37,885 bases of DNA from CAYOPZ01 sp964406005 (GCA_964406005.1 CAYOPZ010000027.1:1-37885), one strand, 5' to 3'. Positions 27,601 through 36,082 are shown, counted from the first letter of the stretch. Notes: a model not told the origin generated them from the letters alone. Made by a program: numbers and translations.

Positions 27601-28065
27601 CCTTGTTTCTGTCCAGACATACTTTTTCATCGCTTCTTCGGGTTTTACCCATGGCCCCCCGCTTTCGCTCCATCCCGGAGAACCGGCAATGGCCATTTCC
27701 AGACCCAGGGAATCCGCCAGCTCGGCAGTAAACCTGAATGCATCCTTCCATTCGGGGGTCATATAGACCAGCCTTTTATCCACAACCTTCGGAGTGGTCA
27801 GGCCCGCATCAAAATTCTGGAATCCTCCGATACCCGAACGTTTCATCCATTCCAGGTCTGCCCGGATACCTTCTTTCGTTATATTTCCGTTCATCCAGTG
27901 CCACCAGACGCGCGGTTTGGCTTCATCGGGAGGCATCTTAAACCCGGTTTCAAGCTCTTTGGCAGCATCAGAGTCTTTTTTCGGTGAACAGGATACGCAC
28001 AGGATGCTCAGAAACAGTACTGACAGGAACAAAAAAATGCTTGTATTTTCAGGTTTCCCTTTCAT
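24661..28065 (-). CDS. GH106 alpha-L-rhamnosidase lipoprotein
   Basis: A 1134-aa lipoprotein (C-V-S-C, C26). The family-106 fingerprint is visible: W-W-H-W-M-N-G-N-I-T near 54-63, M-A-I-A-G-S-P-G-W-S-E-S-G-G-P-W-V near 124-140, D-S-W-E-A-G-T-Q-N-W near 487-496, then E-F-E-N-R-R-G-Y-D-M-L-P-W-L-P. The C-terminal beta-sandwich has A-E-I-T-V-N-G-K-S-L-G, T-N-L-W-V-N-R-L-I-G-D and G-L-L-G-P-V-R. The enzyme should release L-rhamnose from the non-reducing end, as shown for the BT0986-type enzymes acting on pectin. The frame is open upstream to 28236, but the ATG at 28065 gives the lipoprotein signal and is chosen. A strong hairpin separates it from susD. It is the only glycosidase in the locus. Confidence 0.93.
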   Translation of the reverse strand: MKGKPENTSIFLFLSVLFLSILCVSCSPKKDSDAAKELETGFKMPPDEAKPRVWWHWMNGNITKEGIRADLEWMKRSGIGGFQNFDAGLTTPKVVDKRLVYMTPEWKDAFRFTAELADSLGLEMAIAGSPGWSESGGPWVKPEEAMKKYVWTETRIEGGEPFSGVLPEPPSVSGPFQNIGLSNPFGGPEEQPVPDYYADAKVIACRLPERDLSLSALQPEVTSSGGSFTLEELTDGDLVKSSLLPFEEEGKSTWIQFEFSGPVTMQALTIVGGGAQSMFQAAGEQRFLEAGNDGDDFLKVTDIPQGGLAQRTLSFKPTTARFFRFVWEKLPAQDGSASEMARMFGMPMEEPKGVDVAELVLYGAGRVNRFEEKAAFIAATDLYEAFTPSVSSADAIKKADVIDLTQNMDPDGTLLWTPPAGNWMVMRLGYSLTGHRNGPASPEATGLEVDKLSAQHVKSYFTNYLDQYKDATNGLIGERGLQYVITDSWEAGTQNWTDDMITEFENRRGYDMLPWLPVLSGHIVESAEASDKFLWDYRKTLADLVTENHYDQLTALLKERGMGRYSESHEARRAFIGDGMEAKRTADVPMGAAWTPGGFGGNEGDFATVYRADVRESASTAHVYGQNLAAAESLSAMGTDWAWSPALLKPIADYAMACGLNRFVIHTSVHQPLLDKAPGLSLGPFGQWFTRNETWADQAIAWTTYLARSCYMLQQGEYVADIAYYYGEDNNITVLFSGRTGNGLPDIPEGYSYDFVNADALVNLMETDKGHIVTPGGMNYRILVLDPNSRYMTLTVLRKIRDMVSKGAIVTGTKPVQTPSLADDPEEFKSVVNELWPDGEGVNIVGKGKVYAGMPLHDVLESQEIARDFSYVRPEDDARLFFVHRKVDGVNIYWVANHRDRVEDMEATFRVEGMTPEIWHPETGMIEKASYSIENGATKVQLHLEPAGAVFVVFRTKTDMESFTLPETTETALATVEGEWNVAFQSGRGAPEQAVFESLTPWNENTDRGIKYFSGTGTYTKTVQAPAGWFNPDSQLWLDLGDVQNLAEITVNGKSLGIVWKKPFRVNVSDVLKQGDNDLEIKVTNLWVNRLIGDRQPDEENKITFTTSEPYRADSPLKPSGLLGPVRFVKLSEN

Positions 28066-28201
28066 TTTTATATGTGTTTGAATTAAGTTGGATTCTATGT
28101 GACGGTCCGGATTTACGGATGGGGCATATTTCAAATTATAAGCATGCGATACGCTGATTGACCCGACAGCAGGGGCAAAAGGTCCTTTTAAAAATAAAAT
28201 A

Positions 28202-28241
28202 AATATATGGTAAGTCAAAGTTCCTTGACTTACCATATATT
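28202..28241 (-). terminator. Perfect 17-bp hairpin between susD and the GH106 gene
   Basis: Arms 28202-28218 and 28225-28241 are exactly complementary around the 6-nt loop AGTTCC. On the transcribed (minus) strand the hairpin starts 27 nt after the susD stop and is followed by a T-rich run (ATTTATTTTATTTTT). That fits an intrinsic terminator or attenuator that lowers read-through from susCD into the enzyme genes. The stem is AT-rich, so efficiency is uncertain. Confidence 0.7.
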
Positions 28242-28267
28242 ATATCATTGTATCAGGGGCATACCGG

Positions 28268-29893
28268 TTATTGCCAATTTGGATTCTGATCCAGGTTCAC
28301 GTTTTGGAGCACCTCCGTATACGGGAACGGAAAGAGCTCGTCCCGTCCGGTAACAAAATTTTGTGCACCCGAAATTGCCTCCTGGTTTATCAAATAATCA
28401 GCAGGACTTCCGTTTTCAGGATCAGTCCCAACCTGATATCCCAGGAAAGAGTATGTATAAAACCCTCTGCCATCAAGTTCAGTGGAAGCGTCACCCCAGC
28501 GGATCAGGTCAAGGAAACGGTCTCCTTCCAATACAAGTTCAGCCCGCTTTTCATCCTTTACATCCTGAAGGTTCAAAGACGAAAGGGTGTTAAAACCTGC
28601 ACGTGCACGCACCTCATTCAAGGCGGCCAATCCTTCGGTTGTGTTTGAGCCTGATAAAGCACAGGCCTCGGCATAATTCAGGAGTACCTCAGCATATCTC
28701 ATTCCGGGCCAGTTTGCCTTGGTATAAATATCCTGATCGGCGCTGTATGGAAACACCTCGTCCCTGTATATATACATTTTTGCGCGCAGATACCCCTGAC
28801 TGTTGGCCAGGATAGGGGATTCCTGCCAGAACTGGGAAACGGCCTCCGTTCTGTTGGCAGCACCTTCCAGTTCAATGAACTTATCCAGTATGTTCTCATA
28901 ATCCCAAACCGTACCCAGGTACCGTGCCTTATCCTTTTCGCCGTGGGCAATCATAAAGTCATAAAAATCTTTCGTGTAATTGGATGCTGCGCCAAAACCA
29001 ATATGGAGTCCGCCGGGCTGTTGGACATTCTCTGAACGCCATCCCATCTGAATTGTCCTTCTGTCGTTTTCATAGGTATAGTTGGCAACATCACTGTCCT
29101 CTATATTCCATTCCCATATATACTCTTCACAATAATCCGACTGAGGGTGATAAAGGTCGGAAAAGTCGTTAATCAAGCCATATAGATTAGAACTTATAAC
29201 GGTTCCGAGAGAACTGATTGCCCCGGAGTAATCACCTTTCCAGAGCCGGGCTTTACCCAGCAGGGCATAAGCCGAATGTTTGGTGACACGCCCGCCTATC
29301 AGTACTTGTCCGTCCATACTTGCTTTCGCCGGAAGGCGGTTAATGGCTTCCTGAAGACTGGTTTCAACATAATTCCACAAATCGTCCGGGTTGCCGTTGT
29401 CAGGTTCCAGTTCGTCGAGATCAAGCAGATGGTCGACCAAAGGAGGGGTTCCCCAGGCCTGGATAAGATACATGTTCGCCCATGCCCTCCAAAAATAAGC
29501 TTCGCCTTTCACTATTGTTTTCTCATCCGTATCTTCATTCAACTTCTCAATGATCATATTGCAGAGATAATTCATCCTGTAAAGGGCTGTGAACAGATCG
29601 CCGCTCGGGTGATTCGATGAAGAAACTCCGACATTTGAGTAGGCACCGCCGGACGGACCGTCAATATCATTGGCCAGCTGTGCCCACATACTGATCCAGC
29701 CGAAACTGGTTGTCGCGTAAATCTGCTTGTATATGTAAGCGATGAGCGCTTGCGCCTCGTCATCCGATGCATTCGCATAATATTCGTCGGTGTTTATGGC
29801 TCCTCTTTGAGGAATATCCAAAAGATCCTGTTCGCATGAATTTATAACAGCCGCAAGGATCATTATCGTAATTATTGAAAAATATCTTTTCAT
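28268..29893 (-). CDS. susD-like: SusD/RagB-family outer-membrane glycan-binding lipoprotein
   Basis: A 541-aa lipoprotein (I-N-S-C, C20, followed by E-Q-D-L-L-D-I-P) with the SusD start pattern (D-L-L-D-I-P-Q-R-G, then D-E-Y-Y). The helical TPR-like core has K-G-E-A-Y-F-W-R-A-W-A-N-M-Y-L near 125-140, and the SusD C-terminal block R-Y-A-E-V-L-L-N-Y-A-E-A, L-N-E-V-R-A-R-A-G, R-A-E-L-V-L-E-G-D-R-F-L-D-L-I-R-W-G is present. It forms the surface lid on the SusC transporter and binds the ligand. It starts 21 bp after susC and is clearly co-transcribed with it. Confidence 0.96.
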   Translation of the reverse strand: MKRYFSIITIMILAAVINSCEQDLLDIPQRGAINTDEYYANASDDEAQALIAYIYKQIYATTSFGWISMWAQLANDIDGPSGGAYSNVGVSSSNHPSGDLFTALYRMNYLCNMIIEKLNEDTDEKTIVKGEAYFWRAWANMYLIQAWGTPPLVDHLLDLDELEPDNGNPDDLWNYVETSLQEAINRLPAKASMDGQVLIGGRVTKHSAYALLGKARLWKGDYSGAISSLGTVISSNLYGLINDFSDLYHPQSDYCEEYIWEWNIEDSDVANYTYENDRRTIQMGWRSENVQQPGGLHIGFGAASNYTKDFYDFMIAHGEKDKARYLGTVWDYENILDKFIELEGAANRTEAVSQFWQESPILANSQGYLRAKMYIYRDEVFPYSADQDIYTKANWPGMRYAEVLLNYAEACALSGSNTTEGLAALNEVRARAGFNTLSSLNLQDVKDEKRAELVLEGDRFLDLIRWGDASTELDGRGFYTYSFLGYQVGTDPENGSPADYLINQEAISGAQNFVTGRDELFPFPYTEVLQNVNLDQNPNWQ

Positions 29894-29914
29894 AATTGAA
29901 ACCTCCTTTTAATA

Positions 29915-32900
29915 TTAAAAAGACAAGTCAATCCCGAACACAACCGATTTCATGGTAGGATAATTAACCCTGTCAAGTCCGATTGTTGCGCCGAAGCCAA
30001 AACCGGGGGCAAATTCCTGAATAGCGCCGTTATCGACGCTTGACATGGATTCCGGGTCATTACCGGGATATTTCGTGAACGTAAAGAAATTATCTAATGA
30101 AACATATGCCCTTAAGGCAGACACCTTGATCGGCTTTAATACAGACCCCGGTAAATTATATCCCAGCTGGATCTGTTTAATTTTAAAGTAGGATGCGTCG
30201 AGTACCCAGAAATCAGACTGGGAATACTGAAAATCTGACTGGTTTGCCCTTGGATATTCAGCATCCGTATGGGTTGCAGTCCACCGGTCTGTATACAGGT
30301 ATTCCGGCAAATTCGCAATGGGCAGGTCAGGACGATAGACGGAAAGGAAATTTTCATTGCCTTCAACACCCGTACCAAACACTTTAAAATCGACGCCTCT
30401 GTATGCAAGGTTAACGGTTAGGCCGTACGTATAATCAGGTATCCCGGAACCGGTAAAATCCTTGCCGTCATCGGTGCCGAGCTCAGCAGCTGTTTTATAG
30501 ACCGGAAGGCCCGTTGTTTCATCAATATGGTCATGGATGTAGGTTCGTATGTACCATACCGGATAACCTTTCTCAAAATAGGTGACAGGCAGGAAAAAAT
30601 TGGTACCGCCTGCCTGACGGCCGGTTTCTCCATATGGACTCTCTATAACTTCATTGTGAATTGTTGAAAAGTTGGCCTCAACACCGTAGCTGAGTCTGCC
30701 TATCATATCGTGCCATGACAATTCGAACTCCAGTCCCGAGTTATTGATTTTACCCGCATTGATGGTCTGGGTCGTATTTCCGGAAATTGCAGGGGCGCTT
30801 ACCGTGGAAAGCAAATTGATTGTATTCTTATTAAAATAATCTGCGCTAAAGCTCAGTTGATTCTTTATAAAGAGCGCATCCACCCCAATGTCCACCTGTT
30901 TTGATTCTTCCCATGTTAAATACGGATTGGTCAGCACATCAGAAGGGTACGCACCTGTAATCAAGCCGGAGGTACCTGTCAGGGAATAATACGAATCAGA
31001 ATTCGCTGCACCGGTACTGCCCAATGAAAGAGATGAAGTATACGGATAATTTCTCAAAGAGCTGATGTTCCCGTTAATGCCCCATGATGCCCTCAATTTT
31101 AAATTGGACAGAACAGCCGGATTGACATTTTCCATAAACTGCTCGTTGGTGACAGTCCAGCCTGCCGACACAGACGGGAAGTATCCCCAACGGTTTTTGG
31201 CGGATAATTTGGACAAATCGTAGGCGTCGCCCCGAATGATTCCCTGCAAGGTATACCGGTTATCATATGTAAGGCTTAAACGGCCGAAATAAGAAATACT
31301 TGCAGTTATATCAACAAAGCCTCCCAGATTGTCGGTCGCATCCGGTGATGAATAATCCAGGTAGCGGTAGTTTTTATCTTCATTGATCAGTTTGTTTGTA
31401 CTTCCCGACTGGTATTCAATGTTGTTACGTGAATATTGCATCCCTGCCATAACAGCAAAATCAAGCTTGCCGACAGCAACAAGATAATTTCCGAAGTTTT
31501 CCCATTGATAGTAAAAACCATGGTTATTGCTGGCTTGAAATGTACCGTTTTGAATTTGCTGAAACTGGTTCCAGTAATACGGATATTGATAACGGGTGGA
31601 ATAAACGTTTCCTATACGGTATCCAAGCCGCGATGTCAGTGTCAATCCTTCGATGGGAGTAAGATCCCCGTATATGGTTCCGTTAAGATTGGTTCTGGTA
31701 CTGATATTGTCTATGTAAGCTATCATACCCAAAGGATTCCAGAGGTTAGATACCATAAGCGCCGAAGCTCCGTAAATTTTGCCGTCTTTTCTGAATACAT
31801 TCAACCCGGCATTTTCTGCATCAATGAGGTATGAAGGGGCATCACTGTCATTTTCGTAAACAACCGGAACGGTAGGGTCGTAATAATAAGCGCCTCCGAT
31901 GGCACTACCTGTTCCCGTAAAGTTGTTTTCAGAAATTCCCGAGGTCTTCCCCCTTTCAATTGAGTTTGTCGTCCCTATCGTCAACCAGGGTTTTAGTTTA
32001 TAGGAGGCGTTCACCTGAGCTGTAAATCTTTGGTTAAGATCTTTATTGCCGTAAACCATCCCGTTGTTTTCAAGATAGCTCATGGCAGTGTATAAAGACC
32101 CTGCATCGTTACCTCCCTGGAAACCCAGGGTATGTTTTTGCATAAGGCCTGTTTCGAAAACGATATCCTGCCAATCCGTATCGGCGTTGCCAAAAGATGC
32201 CGCATTTGCCCGCCCGGATTCGATCCAGTATTCCTTGAACTGGGCAGCATTCATCATGTCCATGCGTTTGGCTTCAGAGGTGAAAGCGAACTGAGAATTA
32301 AAGAACAGCCGGTTGTAGGCTCCCCTGCCGGCTCCCTTGGTCGTAATCAGGACCACACCGTTTCCTGCTTCTGCTCCATAAATGGCTGCAGATGAGGCAT
32401 CTTTTAATATCTCGATTGATTCGACCACCTCCTGGTCAAGATAACCGATGTCATTCACTTTCAATCCGTCAACGATGTACAGAGGGTTGGAACTTCCGGT
32501 ACTGGAGTAACCCCTGATCCTGAAGGAAGTTTGTGCATTGGGTGCACCGGAGGTCGCCAGCACCTGAACACCCGCAACTTTTCCCTGAATGGAGTGACCG
32601 ACATCTTCCGTTGTACGGTTTTCCAGGTCATCGGATGCCACCGAAACGATAGAACCCGTAACATTGCTTTTCCTCTGAACACCATACCCGATAACCACGA
32701 TATCTTCCAGCTGTTCCACATCCAGGCGAAGAACCATGTTGATTGTTGTGTTTCCTTCAACAGGGGCAGTCTCTGTAACATAACCGACAAAGGAAAACTG
32801 GAGTTCCGCATCGGTTGAGGGGACAACTATCTCATAATTGCCATTTATATCCGTAATGACCCCTGTTAATGTTCCGACAATAACCACATTTACTCCTACC

Positions 32901-33370
32901 ATGGGCTCTCCTTCTTCATCCGTTACCGTTCCTGTAACGGTCAATTGCTGATGCACAGCAGCCCCTAAATCAATGGTTTCTTTGGTTTCCGCAAGGTATT
33001 CCTTGGGAGATAATACTATCTGTCTGTCCATGACAAGAAAATCTATGTCGGTATTCTCAAATAACTGGCCAAGCACTTCATCAATTTTCTTGTCCTCGAC
33101 GTGGACATTTACTTCCCGGTCTGCATCAACAAGTTTATGATTGAACAGAAAGTAAAAATCGCTCTGTTTCTCGATCTCATCCAGTATCTGGATGACGCTG
33201 ACCTTGTCCATATCCAGGGTCAGTCGCGCATTCTGAGAATAGGTATCTATTCCCAGGGCCTGCAGTGTGCCGAATATCAACAGAAATGTTGTCAGTTTCA
33301 TGATCACAAGTAGTTTAAGCATGAAGGACGCTTGCGTCCTTGCTAATGGATTCGTTTCACATTTTTTCAT
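29915..33370 (-). CDS. susC-like: SusC/RagA TonB-dependent transporter with N-terminal STN domain
   Basis: An 1151-aa outer-membrane receptor. A signal segment (about 20-46) is followed by an STN (secretin/TonB short) domain at about 49-121, a carboxypeptidase-regulatory-like beta-sandwich at 144-215 and a TonB-box-like E-D-I-V-V-I-G-Y-G near 222-230. The plug has the SusC hallmark I-E-I-L-K-D-A-S-S-A-A-I-Y-G, and the rest is a beta-barrel ending in F. The STN domain is what distinguishes signalling SusC proteins: it contacts the periplasmic part of FecR-type anti-sigma factors. The gene lies directly downstream of fecR and the ECF sigma gene, so uptake and signalling are linked. Confidence 0.96.
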   Translation of the reverse strand: MKKCETNPLARTQASFMLKLLVIMKLTTFLLIFGTLQALGIDTYSQNARLTLDMDKVSVIQILDEIEKQSDFYFLFNHKLVDADREVNVHVEDKKIDEVLGQLFENTDIDFLVMDRQIVLSPKEYLAETKETIDLGAAVHQQLTVTGTVTDEEGEPMVGVNVVIVGTLTGVITDINGNYEIVVPSTDAELQFSFVGYVTETAPVEGNTTINMVLRLDVEQLEDIVVIGYGVQRKSNVTGSIVSVASDDLENRTTEDVGHSIQGKVAGVQVLATSGAPNAQTSFRIRGYSSTGSSNPLYIVDGLKVNDIGYLDQEVVESIEILKDASSAAIYGAEAGNGVVLITTKGAGRGAYNRLFFNSQFAFTSEAKRMDMMNAAQFKEYWIESGRANAASFGNADTDWQDIVFETGLMQKHTLGFQGGNDAGSLYTAMSYLENNGMVYGNKDLNQRFTAQVNASYKLKPWLTIGTTNSIERGKTSGISENNFTGTGSAIGGAYYYDPTVPVVYENDSDAPSYLIDAENAGLNVFRKDGKIYGASALMVSNLWNPLGMIAYIDNISTRTNLNGTIYGDLTPIEGLTLTSRLGYRIGNVYSTRYQYPYYWNQFQQIQNGTFQASNNHGFYYQWENFGNYLVAVGKLDFAVMAGMQYSRNNIEYQSGSTNKLINEDKNYRYLDYSSPDATDNLGGFVDITASISYFGRLSLTYDNRYTLQGIIRGDAYDLSKLSAKNRWGYFPSVSAGWTVTNEQFMENVNPAVLSNLKLRASWGINGNISSLRNYPYTSSLSLGSTGAANSDSYYSLTGTSGLITGAYPSDVLTNPYLTWEESKQVDIGVDALFIKNQLSFSADYFNKNTINLLSTVSAPAISGNTTQTINAGKINNSGLEFELSWHDMIGRLSYGVEANFSTIHNEVIESPYGETGRQAGGTNFFLPVTYFEKGYPVWYIRTYIHDHIDETTGLPVYKTAAELGTDDGKDFTGSGIPDYTYGLTVNLAYRGVDFKVFGTGVEGNENFLSVYRPDLPIANLPEYLYTDRWTATHTDAEYPRANQSDFQYSQSDFWVLDASYFKIKQIQLGYNLPGSVLKPIKVSALRAYVSLDNFFTFTKYPGNDPESMSSVDNGAIQEFAPGFGFGATIGLDRVNYPTMKSVVFGIDLSF

Positions 33371-33443
33371 AACTTTGCATAGTTTTAGCGTTAATTGTCT
33401 GATGTTCTTACATTTAATCAGTTGACGTTAATGTACAATGATT

Positions 33444-33469
33444 CGGGGAAGTGTTCGCGCACTTTCCCG
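33444..33469. other. 10-bp inverted repeat in the susC leader
   Basis: CGGGGAAGTG at 33444-33453 faces CACTTTCCCG at 33460-33469 across a TTCGCG loop. On the transcribed minus strand one of the ten pairs is an A-C mismatch, while plus-strand RNA would have a G-U there. It lies about 80 nt after the fecR stop and 75 nt before susC, without a T-run. It could be a fecR 3' end structure or a susC leader element. Confidence 0.4.
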
Positions 33470-33548
33470 ATTCTTCATTTGGGGGATTTCATTTCATAGG
33501 CTGGTACGGTTTAGTTGGTTTTGAATTAGTTAGCGAGTTTTTTGCGGT

Positions 33549-34757
33549 TTATTTTATTGTAATATTGATCTCCTGGGTTTTATAGGTCCCGTCAGCCTTC
33601 TGTTCCCTTGGCAGTTTTGTGAATTCAAGCGGTCCTGTGAGCGACAACAGCTTCAGAACCTGGTCGAGGTTTTCTTCTTCGAACGTGGCCGTGTAGGTAT
33701 AGTCATTGATACGTTGATCCAGAACATTGAATTTTACACTGTACCATCTTTCCACCCTCCGGAGGAGGATAGGCATAGGATCATTTCTCAGGATGAGCTT
33801 TCCTTCCGTCCAGCCGGTATATCTGTCTGCCTTGGTATCAAACCAGTACAGATCCCCTTCTTCCACTTTGGTGAGGGCCATCTCACCCGGGCTCAGTTTC
33901 TGCAAAGCTTCATTCTTTTTATCTACAACTATCAGATTCATATCTGTAGGTGTATTAGGTGTTTCCTGTTCTCCATAATCATAATGTACATGTTGACCCG
34001 GTTTGATCCTGGCAACCACTACCTCCTTGTCCTCTTCATTCCGGATCAGTTCCACAGAGCCTGATTCCAGAGTGATTTCCTGATAGGATTCATCCGGATA
34101 GGAATACACATTCACCCGGGTGCCCTTCACTTTCACATCAAGGGCAACCGTTTTAATGATAAAAGGCATCCGGTTACTGTGAACCACATCGAAAAAGGCT
34201 TCACCGTACAGTTCGACCTCCCTTTGTTTGCCGGAGAACTCAACCGGGTATCGCAGGGTGCTTCCGTTGTTGAGGCTTCCTTTGGTTCCATCGGGCAATA
34301 CGAACAGGCTTCGTGCGCCCATGGGACACTTAATTTCATTATAAATGACTCCGGATTGGTTTTCCATCCATTTTCTGTGCTTATACATTTCCAAACCGTT
34401 AATGGCCAGCAAGGGTAACAGTAGAATGGCTGCAGCCTTTACAAGAATCAGCATTACTTTTTTGATTGAGGCCGCTCCGTCCTTCTTCTTTCGAAGAGAT
34501 CTGACACCGGAGCTCTCTGACTCCTCCAATCGAATCATATGATGCACTTTGCTAAGAATGAATGAAAGGTCGGTTGTGGATTTTTCAGTATCCGAATCCA
34601 GTTCTTTCCATAACCTGTGAAGGTATTCCTTGAATTTCGATCTGTTTTCGGGACTGGTCATCCGTTCGAGGCGTTCTGCGGCCTCGTCTCTTGAATATTC
34701 CCCTTCAAAAAGGCTTTTAAATTGCCGGTAAGTGAAATTGCTGCTGTCTGTTCTCAT
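33549..34757 (-). CDS. FecR-family anti-sigma factor
   Basis: A 402-aa inner-membrane protein. The N-terminal cytoplasmic part (1-100) binds the sigma factor, one membrane helix spans about 101-121, and the periplasmic FecR domain follows. That domain carries L-P-D-G-T-K-G-S-L-N-N-G-S-T-L-R-Y-P near 155-172 and G-E-A-F-F-D-V near 186-192. The DUF4974-like end has T-A-T-F-E-E-E-N-L-D-Q-V-L-K-L-L, an STN-like fold. The frame begins with a TTG at 34760; the ATG at 34757 is the likely start. It sits between the ECF sigma gene and the STN-bearing SusC, giving the standard trans-envelope relay. Confidence 0.94.
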   Translation of the reverse strand: MRTDSSNFTYRQFKSLFEGEYSRDEAAERLERMTSPENRSKFKEYLHRLWKELDSDTEKSTTDLSFILSKVHHMIRLEESESSGVRSLRKKKDGAASIKKVMLILVKAAAILLLPLLAINGLEMYKHRKWMENQSGVIYNEIKCPMGARSLFVLPDGTKGSLNNGSTLRYPVEFSGKQREVELYGEAFFDVVHSNRMPFIIKTVALDVKVKGTRVNVYSYPDESYQEITLESGSVELIRNEEDKEVVVARIKPGQHVHYDYGEQETPNTPTDMNLIVVDKKNEALQKLSPGEMALTKVEEGDLYWFDTKADRYTGWTEGKLILRNDPMPILLRRVERWYSVKFNVLDQRINDYTYTATFEEENLDQVLKLLSLTGPLEFTKLPREQKADGTYKTQEINITIK

Positions 34758-34788
34758 CAAAATATAACTTTCAGGAGATTCGGCATTA

Positions 34789-34833
34789 GCTTGTCTTAAA
34801 CTGCACCTGTTTCATTTTGCAGTTCTAACAAGC
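34789..34833. other. Interrupted hairpin between sigma and anti-sigma genes
   Basis: GCTTGT/ACAAGC (6 bp) encloses an internal loop, then AACTGCA/TGCAGTT (7 bp) around a 12-nt loop. It lies about 30-75 nt upstream of fecR in the 186-bp spacer. There is no T-tract, so a leader structure or protein-binding site is as likely as a terminator. Confidence 0.35.
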
Positions 34834-34946
34834 GTGTCTGTATTGTATACAACTGAGAGTGCGATAATACTCACTGAAAAAAAGGATTTTTTACCGGGCA
34901 ACCGAAGTGTCAGCTAAAACAGGAATAAATAACAGATCAATAGAGG

Positions 34947-35492
34947 TTAAAGTGAATACCTGGATAATTCTTCCTTTAAATATTTTAAAGCCCTTGCCAG
35001 ATGATTCTCGGCTGTTCGTTTCGAGATGTTTAATTTTTCGGCAATTTCCCTGATTTTCATGCCCTCCTGCCTGCTAAGCTTATAGACTGTCTTTCTTTTT
35101 GGAGGAAGTTTTTCGATGACCTTGCTGGCAAGTTCAGACAATTCATTGTAAACCAGATCCGCATCCGTATCATCTGTGAATTCCGGAGCTTCCTGAAGCA
35201 ACCGGGCAACTTTTCTGGTCTTTATTGAATGTCGTTTGATGACATTGTGTATGGTGTTGTATGTGACGGTGAATATATAATTATCGAAAGTAAGCTCCGG
35301 GTCGACATTTTCCCGCTTCAACCACAGTTTTAAAAATACGTCCTGAACAATGTCCTCGGCCAGGGCTTCATCCTTGAGCAATCCAATCGCAATTTGATAA
35401 ATCCTCTTGCTGTAGTGATGAAAAATCACGTCAAAGGCCCCGGTATCTCCGTTTTTGTACCTTTTAATTGTATTTTTCGCCACCGGTTGCAT
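34947..35492 (-). CDS. ECF RNA polymerase sigma-70 factor
   Basis: A 181-aa ECF sigma factor. Region 2 spans about 12-85 (D-E-A-L-A-E-D-I-V-Q-D-V-F-L-K-L-W, then T-F-D-N-Y-I-F-T-V-T-Y-N) and region 4 about 125-176 (L-P-P-K-R-K-T-V-Y-K-L-S-R-Q-E-G-M, I-A-E-K-L-N-I-S-K-R-T-A-E-N-H). This layout is that of the Bacteroidota expansion family paired with FecR proteins and SusCD loci. It should be held inactive by the FecR protein until SusC signals, then drive susC and following genes. No convincing promoter was found in front of it. Confidence 0.95.
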   Translation of the reverse strand: MQPVAKNTIKRYKNGDTGAFDVIFHHYSKRIYQIAIGLLKDEALAEDIVQDVFLKLWLKRENVDPELTFDNYIFTVTYNTIHNVIKRHSIKTRKVARLLQEAPEFTDDTDADLVYNELSELASKVIEKLPPKRKTVYKLSRQEGMKIREIAEKLNISKRTAENHLARALKYLKEELSRYSL

Positions 35493-35884
35493 CTCAGGTT
35501 CAAATGGTCTGGGCCAATTTACATTTAATTTTTGATACCTCGCAAATAATCCGTTGCCGGGTTACCATAAGGACCATCTCAAAATTACAACCGGGTGCTC
35601 CTGAATCCGGTTATTGCTTTATTGAAATCTTAAGGTCGCACAATGTGTCCTGTCCCGGTTTTTGAACATGGCCGTACCAGGCGGGTTGTCCTGAGGCGGA
35701 AGAATGAAAAAGATAACAAATATATCGGAAGTGGATTTTCATACATCGATTTCAAACTTGTACTCCTACTCTGCGATAATTCCGCCACGGTATTTCGTTC
35801 AAGGATAATTTCTCCCGCTTCATACTTAATTTTCGGTTTCTTAGAAAGTATCAGCAATACCCCTTGGGTGACTATACCTTCCAT

Positions 35885-35900
35885 GTTGCAATATTGCAAC
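35885..35900. repeat. Perfect 16-bp palindrome
   Basis: GTTGCAATATTGCAAC is exactly self-complementary without a spacer. It sits in the gene-poor stretch between the ECF sigma gene and the RHS locus. It could be a dimer-binding site; no adjacent regulator supports this. Confidence 0.4.
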
Positions 35901-35981
35901 GCTTTTTTATCAATTATATCTTGGGATTTCCTGTGCTGCAGAGACAGAAATAAAAAAATTGATTCCAGAACTGTAAATGAC

Positions 35982-36019
35982 ATACTACAAACCCGGCTAG
36001 CAAGCCGGGTTTGTAGTAT
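35982..36019. repeat. Perfect 17-bp stem hairpin, terminator or REP-like element
   Basis: Arms 35982-35998 and 36003-36019 (ATACTACAAACCCGGCT and its exact complement) enclose the 4-nt loop AGCA. It lies 64 nt downstream of the RHS-linked lipoprotein gene, where a terminator is expected. The T-run on the minus strand is about 20 nt away, which is far for an intrinsic terminator. The GC-rich core with an extended symmetric stem also resembles REP/MITE palindromes scattered in bacterial genomes. Confidence 0.65.
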
Positions 36020-36082
36020 AATTATAATGCATTGCATTAATTTACTTCTCAAGAATTTTTACTCTCCAATTTTTTTGAGTTT

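Larger units (their letters stand above)
35493..36082. other. 590-bp stretch without a convincing gene
   Basis: Open frames exist on both strands (about 140-160 codons). Both run through the palindrome at 35982-36019, so they share an L-Q-T-R-L-A-S-R-V-C-S peptide on opposite strands, a sign that neither is a real gene across its full length. The stretch 35700-35970 read on the minus strand gives a plausible soluble-looking peptide (K-K-P-K-I-K-Y-E-A-G-E-I-I-L-E) that I do not recognise. It might be a relic of an older toxin or immunity gene behind the RHS locus. Two palindromes are listed separately. Confidence 0.5.

Noticed and set aside
28066..28236. Upstream extension of the GH106 frame to 28236
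   Set aside because: It would bury the lipoprotein signal 57 residues inside the protein and run through the hairpin element; the start at 28065 is preferred.
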